From Pseudomonadota bacterium (GTDB lineage: Bacteria; Campylobacterota; Campylobacteria; Campylobacterales; Sulfurospirillaceae), in the NCBI GenBank assembly GCA_017860615.1, contig JAGDMU010000002.1:124001-188000 (forward strand): 64,000 bases of DNA. Direction: 5' to 3'. Shown one piece after another: positions 57,391 through 64,000 of this stretch. The notes below the pieces were generated by a model that saw only the letters and a program-made list of their open reading frames with translations, was not told the origin of the DNA and ran no database searches. Both the position numbers and the translations under genes were made by a program. Numbering within the stretch: the stretch's first letter is position 1; each line of letters starts with the position of its first letter.

Positions 57391-58280
57391 ACATCCTTAT
57401 CTTAAGCGATGGAAGAATGGGGCATCTCAACCAGTCTATTGCTTTTGCCAAACACCTTGGAGCACACTACGAAATCGTCCCTGTTCGTTTTACATTCAAA
57501 GTTTGCAAACTACTCTCGTATCTGCTCGATCAGTGCAACATTTATACACCAAAGCTCTTTACATTAGGCGACACGCTGGATAAAAAGTTTGACCTGATCG
57601 TCTGCGCAGGCTCTAGCACCTATTATGCGGCTAAAACACTTTCTAAGATGCTTGGTATCAAATCTGTAACCATGATGCTTCCTCAAAGTTACCGCTACGA
57701 TTTTGACCTTATTTTTGCGCAAAGCCATGACCATCCTCCCAAGCAAGCCAATATCATCACGATTCCTGCTAACTTTAGTTATGTGGAACCCAAAGGACTT
57801 TTTACGCCTAAAAATAAGTCAATAGGCGTGATCATTGGTGGCAATAATGCCCACTTTAAGATGGACAAAGAGCGTATCAAACATCAGTTAGACTCTGTTT
57901 TTGAAACGTACAAAGGCTATGAAATTGCAGTGACCACTTCGCCACGAACACCCAAAGAGATTGAAGAACTGTTAAAGAGCTATCCTTTTGCGTACAGCGT
58001 GATTTTTTCGCAAAACAAGATCAACCCTATTGCTGATTTTCTACATCATTGTGAGGTAGTTTTCATCACCATAGACTCCACTTCAATGATCAGCGAAGCG
58101 ATCAGTTATGGCACTTCGTGCATTGAAATCTTGCCACTGAGTGAAAACAAAAATAACAAATTTTTCACCCTCTCCCAAAACCTTGAAAATGAAGGGTATG
58201 TGCATCTATATGATGGCTCACTCGGTCATAAAAATAAAAAGATAGACTTTAAGCATTATGCCCAAAGGGTAAACGCATGA
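57387..58280 (+). CDS. ELM1-family (DUF1022) protein
   Basis: A 297-residue protein beginning at GTG 57387 (overlap GTGA with htrB); the frame extends 12 codons upstream inside htrB but not credibly. It opens MNILILSDGRMGHLNQSIAFAKHLG, the mark of the mitochondrial fission ELM1 family, and continues with VCAGSSTYYAAKTLSKML, IGVIIGGNNAHF and TIDSTSMISEAISYG. The fold looks GT-B-like. Bacterial members sit in lipopolysaccharide core loci; their activity is not established as far as I know. It is coupled to htrB and to a glycosyltransferase, so a core-assembly role is likely. Confidence 0.85.
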   Translation: MNILILSDGRMGHLNQSIAFAKHLGAHYEIVPVRFTFKVCKLLSYLLDQCNIYTPKLFTLGDTLDKKFDLIVCAGSSTYYAAKTLSKMLGIKSVTMMLPQSYRYDFDLIFAQSHDHPPKQANIITIPANFSYVEPKGLFTPKNKSIGVIIGGNNAHFKMDKERIKHQLDSVFETYKGYEIAVTTSPRTPKEIEELLKSYPFAYSVIFSQNKINPIADFLHHCEVVFITIDSTSMISEAISYGTSCIEILPLSENKNNKFFTLSQNLENEGYVHLYDGSLGHKNKKIDFKHYAQRVNA

Positions 58281-60349
58281 AAATCGTTCAACTCATCCCA
58301 GAACTCAATGAAGGTGGCGTTGAGCGAGGTGTCATCGAACTTTCACGTGAGATGGTAAAACAAGGTCACAAAAGTGTTGTCATCAGTCATGGCGGTAAAT
58401 TAGTAGCTCAGTTAGAAAGCGATGGGGCTTTACATGTAAAGCTGGATGTCTGCTCTAAAAACATCTTAAGCGCTCCTTGGCGTATTTTCAAGCTCTATCA
58501 AACACTCAAAGCACTGAAGCCTGACATCATTCATGCCAGAAGTCGTGTTCCTGCGTGGATGGCGTATTTTGCGAATCAATGCCTGCACATCCCCTTCATC
58601 ACTACCGTACATGGTTTTAACAGTGTCAGTTCATACAGTCGCATTATGAGCCAAGGAGAACACGTCATTTGTGTCAGTAACGCTATAAAACAGTACATCC
58701 AAAAACACTACAACACCCCTGCGCAGAAAATAACCGTTATTCCACGCGGCATTGATTTGGAAAAGTTCAATCCCAATCATCTTGATGCTTCATTTATCCA
58801 AGATTTTAAACGTCAGTTTCATCTTGAAAATAGACTTGTCATTAGCACCGTAGGACGCATTACACAGCTCAAAGATTTAGAGACATTTATCGAAGCTATC
58901 GCTGTGCTTAAAGAGGATTTTCCAAATATCATAGGCTTAATTGTAGGTGGAGTCAGAGAAGACAAACAAAACTACTTTGCCTCACTTCAAAGCCTTGTAG
59001 AATCTTTAAAGATATCAGAACATATTCATTTTTGTGGAAGCAGTGATAAAGTTGCAGAGATTTATTCTCTTAGCGATGTCGTAGTCAGTAGTTCTAAAAA
59101 ACCTGAGAGCTTTGGAAGAAGTGTCGCTGAAGCCATTGCGCTAAACACGCCCGTTGTTGCAACAGGTCATGGTGGCGTTTTGGACATCATTGAAGAGGGA
59201 GTTCAAGGCTACTTTACCAAAATTGGTGATGCCAAAGACTTAGCAGAGAAAATCATCAAAGCAAAAGAGCTCCACTTTGATGGCTACGCCTACATCAGCC
59301 AAAATTTTTCACTGGAGCAGATGGTCGATGCTACATTAAACGTCTATCGAAAGGTTCTCCAACCTACTATTTGTCACATTAATCTTAGTGCTAAATACGG
59401 CGGTGCCGAAAAAAACTTTGTCGATACCTGCAATGAACTCGTAAACCATTCTTTTAGCATCGTAGCCATCGTGCCTCAACATACAGAGTACCGTGAGCGT
59501 TTTGACTCTCGCGTGAATATCATAGAACTAACAGAAAACACCTCACGTCACAACCCTTTTTTAAAAAGTGCTATCACACACATCATCAAAGCATATCGCC
59601 CCGTTATTGTTCATTCACACAGTGCAAAAGCCACGGAGCTTATCGCTAAAATTCACCATGACCTTGCATCGTTTAAGCATTTTGCCACTAAACACAACGA
59701 CCGCAAAGGTGTTATTTTCAACACAGTGCAATACCCCATCGCCGTTTCAAGCGTTGTCGCCAACTCTATAAAAAAAGACAATGTAGCTATTATTTTTAAT
59801 GGACTAACCTATAAACAGCCACACCCTCTTCCCAAATCCGATGTGTTTACCCTGCTGTGTGTTGGCAGGCTCGATCCTATCAAACAATTTGATAAACTCA
59901 TCGATGTTATGCCTTTCCTTCCTTTTACATGTAAACTCATTATTGCAGGTGTTGGACCTCAAAAAGAGACACTTCAAGAACAAATTGCCACGCTAAACCT
60001 AAATGATAAAGTAGAACTGATAGGCTTTGTTGAAGATATACCCTCCTTGATGGCTTCGGTTGATCTGCTCGTAGTCAACTCTAAAAGTGAAGGCTTTTCG
60101 TACACGATTTTAGAAGGGCTTTTTTACGCGCCTGCACTTATTTCAACGCCTGTTGGCATTGCCCAAGAGGCACTTTTGCCCCAGATAATTTTTCAAGAAG
60201 ATGACTTGCGTGAAAAAGTAATAGATGTTAAAAACCATTATGAAACCTACCAAGCACAACAGCTTCTTTTGAGAGAAAAAGCATTAGCCTCCTTTACGAC
60301 AACTGCCGCAACAGAACAACTTGTCTCTTTATACAGGAGTGTGCTATGA
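58277..60349 (+). CDS. Fused double-domain family 4 glycosyltransferase
   Basis: A 690-residue protein with two GT-B units in tandem. The first (about 1-355) has QLIPELNEGGVERGVIEL, VGRITQLKDLETF and the EX7E stretch ESFGRSVAEAIALNTPVVAT near 275. The second (about 365-690) restarts with ICHINLSAKYGGAEKNFVD, has VGRLDPIKQFDKL and SEGFSYTILEGLFYAPALIST near 603. Normal family members hold one unit of about 350-380. The fusion probably adds two consecutive core sugars. The second unit seems shortened in its acceptor half. ATGA overlap upstream. Confidence 0.88.
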   Translation: MKIVQLIPELNEGGVERGVIELSREMVKQGHKSVVISHGGKLVAQLESDGALHVKLDVCSKNILSAPWRIFKLYQTLKALKPDIIHARSRVPAWMAYFANQCLHIPFITTVHGFNSVSSYSRIMSQGEHVICVSNAIKQYIQKHYNTPAQKITVIPRGIDLEKFNPNHLDASFIQDFKRQFHLENRLVISTVGRITQLKDLETFIEAIAVLKEDFPNIIGLIVGGVREDKQNYFASLQSLVESLKISEHIHFCGSSDKVAEIYSLSDVVVSSSKKPESFGRSVAEAIALNTPVVATGHGGVLDIIEEGVQGYFTKIGDAKDLAEKIIKAKELHFDGYAYISQNFSLEQMVDATLNVYRKVLQPTICHINLSAKYGGAEKNFVDTCNELVNHSFSIVAIVPQHTEYRERFDSRVNIIELTENTSRHNPFLKSAITHIIKAYRPVIVHSHSAKATELIAKIHHDLASFKHFATKHNDRKGVIFNTVQYPIAVSSVVANSIKKDNVAIIFNGLTYKQPHPLPKSDVFTLLCVGRLDPIKQFDKLIDVMPFLPFTCKLIIAGVGPQKETLQEQIATLNLNDKVELIGFVEDIPSLMASVDLLVVNSKSEGFSYTILEGLFYAPALISTPVGIAQEALLPQIIFQEDDLREKVIDVKNHYETYQAQQLLLREKALASFTTTAATEQLVSLYRSVL
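58427..58442. repeat. Perfect 16-bp palindrome containing TTACATGTAA
   Basis: gctttacatgtaaagc reads the same on both strands and lies inside the double glycosyltransferase gene. The 10-base core recurs at 8424, 28961, 31267, 33175 and 59925. See the finding on this word. Confidence 0.7.
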
Positions 60350-60406
60350 TCTCTTCGTCATGCGTGGTGGCGTGCAAATGTAAATATCATTTATCCTCGC
60401 ATTTTA

Positions 60407-61117
60407 ATGTACCACATGATTAGTCCACATTTGCCCAAAAGTAAGTCAAAATTCAATCGCTTGCGCGTTCCACCCTCCGAGTTTGAAAAACAGCTTCGAT
60501 GGTTGAAAAAAAATGGCTGGATATCTATGACGATGAGCGAACTTGCCAAATGCGATGTTGTGCCACCCAAAACAGTGGTGCTCACCTTTGATGATGGTTA
60601 TGCCGACAACTACGCCAACGCATTCCCTCTCTTAAAAAAATACAAAATGAAAGCAACGATTTATCTGGTCGTTAATCGCTTTCATCAAACATGGGCAAGC
60701 GATAAAGATACCAAGCAATCCAGTCAAGAACTCAATGCCGAGCCTATGTTAAGTCATGAAATGGTGCAAGAAATGCTCGCATCTGGACTCATTGAATTTG
60801 GCAGTCATACCCTCAATCACGTCAATTTACCTACACTGAGTTATGAGCAGAAACAGACTGAAATTGCCCACTCCAAAATAATGCTTGAGGAACAATATGC
60901 TATACTCTGCGATAGCTTCGCTTATCCTTTCGGTTTTTTTGATCAGGATGATGTCTCTTTAGTCGCACAAAGTGGCTATACCAATGCCGTTACAACACAA
61001 AACGGTTACGAAGCGTGGGAAAATGCCAATAAATTTCAACTCAAACGCGTTATGATAAGTGGACGACAAGGAATGATAGATTTTATGCTGAAAATCACCA
61101 AAGGAAAAAATCGATGA
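60407..61117 (+). CDS. Polysaccharide deacetylase family protein, 5' end uncertain
   Basis: NodB-type carbohydrate esterase: TFDDGY with D62-D63 near 60-65, FGSHTLNH (His metal ligands) near 127-134, and FAYPFG. From the ATG at 60407 it has 236 residues but no Shine-Dalgarno, and the family usually has about 20 residues before LMYHMIS. The frame is open back to 60350 and encodes SLRHAWWRANVNIIYPRI without a normal start codon. The ATG at 60346 (ATGA overlap) is in another frame. This suggests a one-base frameshift near 60350-60356 (see findings). Likely removes an acetyl group from a core HexNAc. Confidence 0.82.
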   Translation: MYHMISPHLPKSKSKFNRLRVPPSEFEKQLRWLKKNGWISMTMSELAKCDVVPPKTVVLTFDDGYADNYANAFPLLKKYKMKATIYLVVNRFHQTWASDKDTKQSSQELNAEPMLSHEMVQEMLASGLIEFGSHTLNHVNLPTLSYEQKQTEIAHSKIMLEEQYAILCDSFAYPFGFFDQDDVSLVAQSGYTNAVTTQNGYEAWENANKFQLKRVMISGRQGMIDFMLKITKGKNR

Positions 61118-62133
61118 GAATTGTACACGCTGCAAATTTCAGCGTTTTTAAGTATGGTGCAAACTACTATTTTACCGACGATAAAATCAGCAATGGACTC
61201 ATTCGCAATAGTCATTATGTCTATAATTTTAGCTACAGAGATGTCGCGCGCTCCGAAAATTGGCTTAAAACAAAAAGTTTGGGGAAGAAAAAAGCCAACC
61301 TTAAATTGATCGAGACCTGTCAAAATATCAAGCCAGAACTTCTTCTTTTAGGGCATACAGAGATCATTGAGCCTCAAACACTTTCACGAATCAAAGAGCT
61401 TATCCCTTCTATAAAAATTGCGATGTGGTTTGTCGATCCATTATGGATGGAACATCACCATGAAAATATAATTGCAAAACTACCATTTCTAGACTGTTTT
61501 TTTGCAACAACCAGTGGAGTACTTTTAAAAGAATTTAAACGTTCTACAAACACCGCCGCCTACTTACCAAACATGTGCGATCCTAGCGTTGAAACACACC
61601 AAAATTTCACTAAAACAGCTCTTGAGTATGATTTTGCTTTTTGTGGCAGAGACTATAAGGAGCCTGAAAGACAAGCTTTTCTCGTGAGTCTTCATCAACA
61701 AGTTGCTATATTATCTTCTAAATTTTGTGGGTGCTTAAACTATAAACCACTTTTTGGCAGTGACTATTATGATCTCTTAGCCCATACAGCAATGTCAATG
61801 AGTTACAACCGTCGCAATGATGTTGAGCTTTACATGTCAGATCGGATAGTCCAGCTTACAGGTAACGGCATCTTGACATTTTCGCCTCGTATCCCCAAAA
61901 TGGAGCTTTTATACTCCGAAGATGAAGTGGTCTATTTTGATACCTTAGAAGATTTGAGCGAAAAAATACAATACTTTCAAAAAGAGCTTCAAAAACGTCA
62001 ACATATCGCACAAAAAGGTTGGGAGAAGACACAACACTCTTTCAACAATACGCGTATTACCAAGTATATGATAGAAACGATTTTCAACCAAGCCTTGAGT
62101 GAAAACTATGAATGGAAAGATGAAAGGTTTTAA
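61114..62133 (+). CDS. Glycosyltransferase of the group 1_2 (CgeB-like) type
   Basis: A 339-residue protein: [15 protein letters not shown] start, [27 protein letters not shown], and a C-terminal [24 protein letters not shown] box followed by [10 protein letters not shown], as in the Glyco_trans_1_2 family. ATGA overlap with the deacetylase and TAATG with the acetyltransferase. Probably adds a lipooligosaccharide core sugar; specificity unknown. Confidence 0.75.
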   Translation: MRIVHAANFSVFKYGANYYFTDDKISNGLIRNSHYVYNFSYRDVARSENWLKTKSLGKKKANLKLIETCQNIKPELLLLGHTEIIEPQTLSRIKELIPSIKIAMWFVDPLWMEHHHENIIAKLPFLDCFFATTSGVLLKEFKRSTNTAAYLPNMCDPSVETHQNFTKTALEYDFAFCGRDYKEPERQAFLVSLHQQVAILSSKFCGCLNYKPLFGSDYYDLLAHTAMSMSYNRRNDVELYMSDRIVQLTGNGILTFSPRIPKMELLYSEDEVVYFDTLEDLSEKIQYFQKELQKRQHIAQKGWEKTQHSFNNTRITKYMIETIFNQALSENYEWKDERF

Positions 62134-62765
62134 TGTTTTATACACTGTTAAATAAACTTATTTTACGCTGGAAACTTGGGCACTCTTTGCTTCGCATTAA
62201 AGGAAAAGCCAAGATTCGTATCAAAAAAAGTGCTTCTGTAAAACAACGCTCAAATGGTAGACTGACATTAGGCTATGGTGATTGCACCATTGCTCGTTTT
62301 ACACATACGGGATGTAATCTTAATTTAATGAGTCATAGCCAACTAGTTTTAAATGGCAACAGCATGATAGGCTTAGGCAGTGCCTTAACCCTTGAAGAAA
62401 ATGCAACATTACAACTTGGTAGTAGTACCTACATTTGCGCAGGAGCGACCATTCGTGTTGCACATAAAGTCTCTATTGGCGATCAATGCGCTATTTCGTG
62501 GAATGTCACCATCATGGACAGTGATTTTCATGAATATACCTTAGAAGATGGCACTATTCCAGAAAAAACCAAAGAAGTTGTCATCGGCAATAATGTCTGG
62601 ATTGGCAATAATGTTCTGATCTTAAAAGGCGTTAACATTGGCGATAATGCCATCATTGCCGCTGGAAGCGTTGTCACTAAAAATGTACCTGAGGGTTCTG
62701 TTGTTGCAGGCAATCCTGCTAAAATGATCAAAAGCGGTGTTAAGCCGATCAATCCAAAGTTTTAA
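62133..62765 (+). CDS. Hexapeptide-repeat O-acetyltransferase (WbbJ-like)
   Basis: Left-handed beta-helix acyltransferase of 210 residues. Repeats run from about 60 to 195; [13 protein letters not shown] holds the conserved Asp/His region, and [52 protein letters not shown] is the closing family box (split here by eye into repeats of six). The N-terminal 50 residues are basic. Likely acetylates a core or surface sugar. Two bases separate it from the next gene. Confidence 0.86.
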   Translation: MFYTLLNKLILRWKLGHSLLRIKGKAKIRIKKSASVKQRSNGRLTLGYGDCTIARFTHTGCNLNLMSHSQLVLNGNSMIGLGSALTLEENATLQLGSSTYICAGATIRVAHKVSIGDQCAISWNVTIMDSDFHEYTLEDGTIPEKTKEVVIGNNVWIGNNVLILKGVNIGDNAIIAAGSVVTKNVPEGSVVAGNPAKMIKSGVKPINPKF

Positions 62766-62767
62766 CC

Positions 62768-63874
62768 ATGTTTAGTGCCCTCAAACAAAAAATCCGCAAA
62801 TGGCGATTAAACACAGAAAACAGTTTTTACGAAAAAGCCTATATTCAAAAATTTGGTGCTTTGCCACCTTTTGAAAGCTTCTTAATCCAAGAAAATAAAT
62901 TTTCAGGTCGTAAACTCAATATCATTTACTTAACATCCTACGATGGAACCTTTAGTGTCAATAACACGTACCTTCCTTTGCAAGAATTAGGAGAAGTCTT
63001 TCGCTTTGAAATGGACCCCAAAGATGATCGCAAAAGTTGGTATGCCAAAAAAGTAGATGTCAATAGAGCCATGGTTAACTTCATTAAAGAAAAAATGAGC
63101 CTCTTCCCAATCGACGTCATCGTTTGTTATCAATCAGGCAGAACGCTGACACAAGAGACTCTTGACTTTTTTAAAACACTTTCTATGCCGATCATCAATG
63201 AAGGTTTAGATGATGAGCGAAAATTTAAAAGCCGAAAAGGTCCTGATGGAATTTATCGTGGTATGAAAGATGTCTGTTCTTACTTTGACTTATCGCTCAC
63301 AACCTCAAAAAGTGCTTTAATCAAATATGCCCTAGAGGGTGGTAAAGCGCTCTATAAACCTTATGCAGCAAACCCTTCAGTCTACAGAAAATTAGGACTT
63401 GCCAAAAAATATGATGTCGTTTTTGTAGGTGCAAAGTACGGTACACGCCCTATGTACATTGACTATTTGCGACAAAATGGCATCTCCGTGTTAACCAAAG
63501 GAGATGGTTGGGAAGAAGGCAATGCAACACCTGATGAGATGATAGAGCTTTTCAATCAGGCAAAAATTGTTTTAGGCTTTGCGGGAGTTGGCATTAACGA
63601 CGATATTTTTATTCTCAAAGGAAGAGACTTCGAGGCACCGCTTACTGGCTCATTGTATATGACACAACACCATAAAGAACTCGAAGAGTACTTTGTGCTA
63701 GGAAAAGATATTGAAACCTATAAAAACAAAGAAGAGCTTTTAGAAAAAGTACGCTACTTCTTAAGTCATGAAAAAGAGCGAGAGATGATTGCGCAGAGTG
63801 GATTTGATAAATGTCTTAAAAACTATACAACCAAAGCGGCTTATGAAAAGATCTTTGGCTATTTAGGACTGTAA
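62768..63874 (+). CDS. Glycosyltransferase-like protein of the group 1_2 type
   Basis: A 368-residue protein with a GT-B-like C-terminus: [69 protein letters not shown] and a [13 protein letters not shown] tail. Basic N-terminus without signal. This resembles the Glyco_trans_1_2 family seen at 44688 and 61114 but the three are not close copies. Probably a core sugar transferase. Specificity unknown. Confidence 0.74.
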   Translation: MFSALKQKIRKWRLNTENSFYEKAYIQKFGALPPFESFLIQENKFSGRKLNIIYLTSYDGTFSVNNTYLPLQELGEVFRFEMDPKDDRKSWYAKKVDVNRAMVNFIKEKMSLFPIDVIVCYQSGRTLTQETLDFFKTLSMPIINEGLDDERKFKSRKGPDGIYRGMKDVCSYFDLSLTTSKSALIKYALEGGKALYKPYAANPSVYRKLGLAKKYDVVFVGAKYGTRPMYIDYLRQNGISVLTKGDGWEEGNATPDEMIELFNQAKIVLGFAGVGINDDIFILKGRDFEAPLTGSLYMTQHHKELEEYFVLGKDIETYKNKEELLEKVRYFLSHEKEREMIAQSGFDKCLKNYTTKAAYEKIFGYLGL

Positions 63875-63876
63875 CA

Positions 63877-64000
63877 GTGCAACCTATTTCCTATCCTCTT
63901 ATCTCTATAGCTTTATGTACGTATAATGGAGAACGCTATCTTAAAGAACAAATTGATTCTATTCTTGCGCAAACCTATCAAAATATTGAAATTATTGTGG
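63877..64000 (+). CDS. Family 2 glycosyltransferase (5' part only)
   Basis: Begins at GTG 63877, two bases after the previous stop, and runs off the window. The 41 visible residues read [35 protein letters not shown] in part, the classic opening of a GT-A family 2 enzyme. Too short to say more. Confidence 0.8.
   Translation, partial: MQPISYPLISIALCTYNGERYLKEQIDSILAQTYQNIEIIV

Noticed and set aside
60346-60423. A 25-codon peptide gene starting at the ATGA overlap
   Set aside because: Its sequence is unlike a natural peptide and it overlaps the deacetylase start; a frameshifted deacetylase 5' end is the better explanation.
1-64000. Phase-variable homopolymer tracts as in Campylobacter surface loci
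   Set aside because: I found no G or C run longer than about five to six bases; the longest runs are A or T of eight to nine, which are ordinary at this base composition.
1-64000. CRISPR arrays, tRNA or rRNA genes, insertion sequences
   Set aside because: No spaced direct repeats, no tRNA-like cloverleaf arms or rRNA sequence, and no transposase-like protein were seen; coding density leaves little room.

Overview
The window looks like one long stretch of chromosome from a low-GC Campylobacterota (epsilonproteobacterium), most like Sulfurospirillum or a relative. This rests on protein resemblance and gene order: ftsH-prmA-cheY-hisA-hisH; a PglB oligosaccharyltransferase; a PglK-type ABC flippase; a WlaX-like exonuclease next to htrB; and a legionaminic acid gene order matching the Campylobacter jejuni ptm locus. 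I do not name a species. No rRNA, tRNA, insertion sequence or CRISPR array is visible, and no gap between genes exceeds 300 bases.

Layout. (1) 1-4353, minus strand: housekeeping genes ftsH (cut by the window edge), prmA, cheY, hisA, hisH. (2) 4350-7567: a PDC-domain membrane protein of unknown role, then pglB. (3) 7524-19377: a Wzx/Wzy-type polysaccharide module with a Wzz-like chain-length protein, a PglF/WbpM-like dehydratase, a WecA/WbpL-like initiating transferase with a partner reductase, two glycosyltransferases, a Wzy-like polymerase, a pyruvyltransferase, a Wzx flippase, and a large protein that may be the nonulosonic acid transferase. (4) 19374-30385: an almost complete CMP-legionaminic acid route (LegB, C, H, I, G, PtmE, PtmF, LegF, PtmA) plus an amidotransferase triad (PseA/LegX, HisH2, HisF2) expected to add an acetamidino group. 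(5) 30378-36966: GDP-L-fucose synthesis (AlgA/ManC, Gmd, Fcl), GalE, a second WecA-like initiating transferase and a PglA-like glycosyltransferase. (6) 36963-48061: an AsnB-like amidotransferase, several GT-B glycosyltransferases, four methyltransferases and a PglK-like ABC flippase. (7) 48058-55651: uronic acid precursor genes (UDP-glucuronate epimerase, two nucleotide-sugar dehydrogenases), a secreted ATP-dependent DNA ligase, RfbB, RfbA and a phosphomannomutase. (8) 55648-56436: a WlaX-like exonuclease, which begins the minus-strand run. (9) 56500-64000, plus strand: a divergent lipooligosaccharide-type operon (HtrB, ELM1-family protein, a double-domain glycosyltransferase, polysaccharide deacetylase, glycosyltransferases, an O-acetyltransferase and a cut glycosyltransferase).

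How it works together. From about 56.4 kb down to 5.4 kb nearly every gene abuts or overlaps the next by 1, 4 or 8 bases, so the run may be transcribed as very long operons. Inferred products are surface glycans carrying legionaminic acid (possibly amidinated), fucose, uronic acids or uronamides, methyl groups and pyruvate. Two initiating transferases and two flippases (Wzx and PglK-like) suggest two glycan assembly lines, one of which may feed PglB for protein N-glycosylation. PglC, PglD and PglE are not recognisable here, so the first sugar on the PglB donor is an open question.
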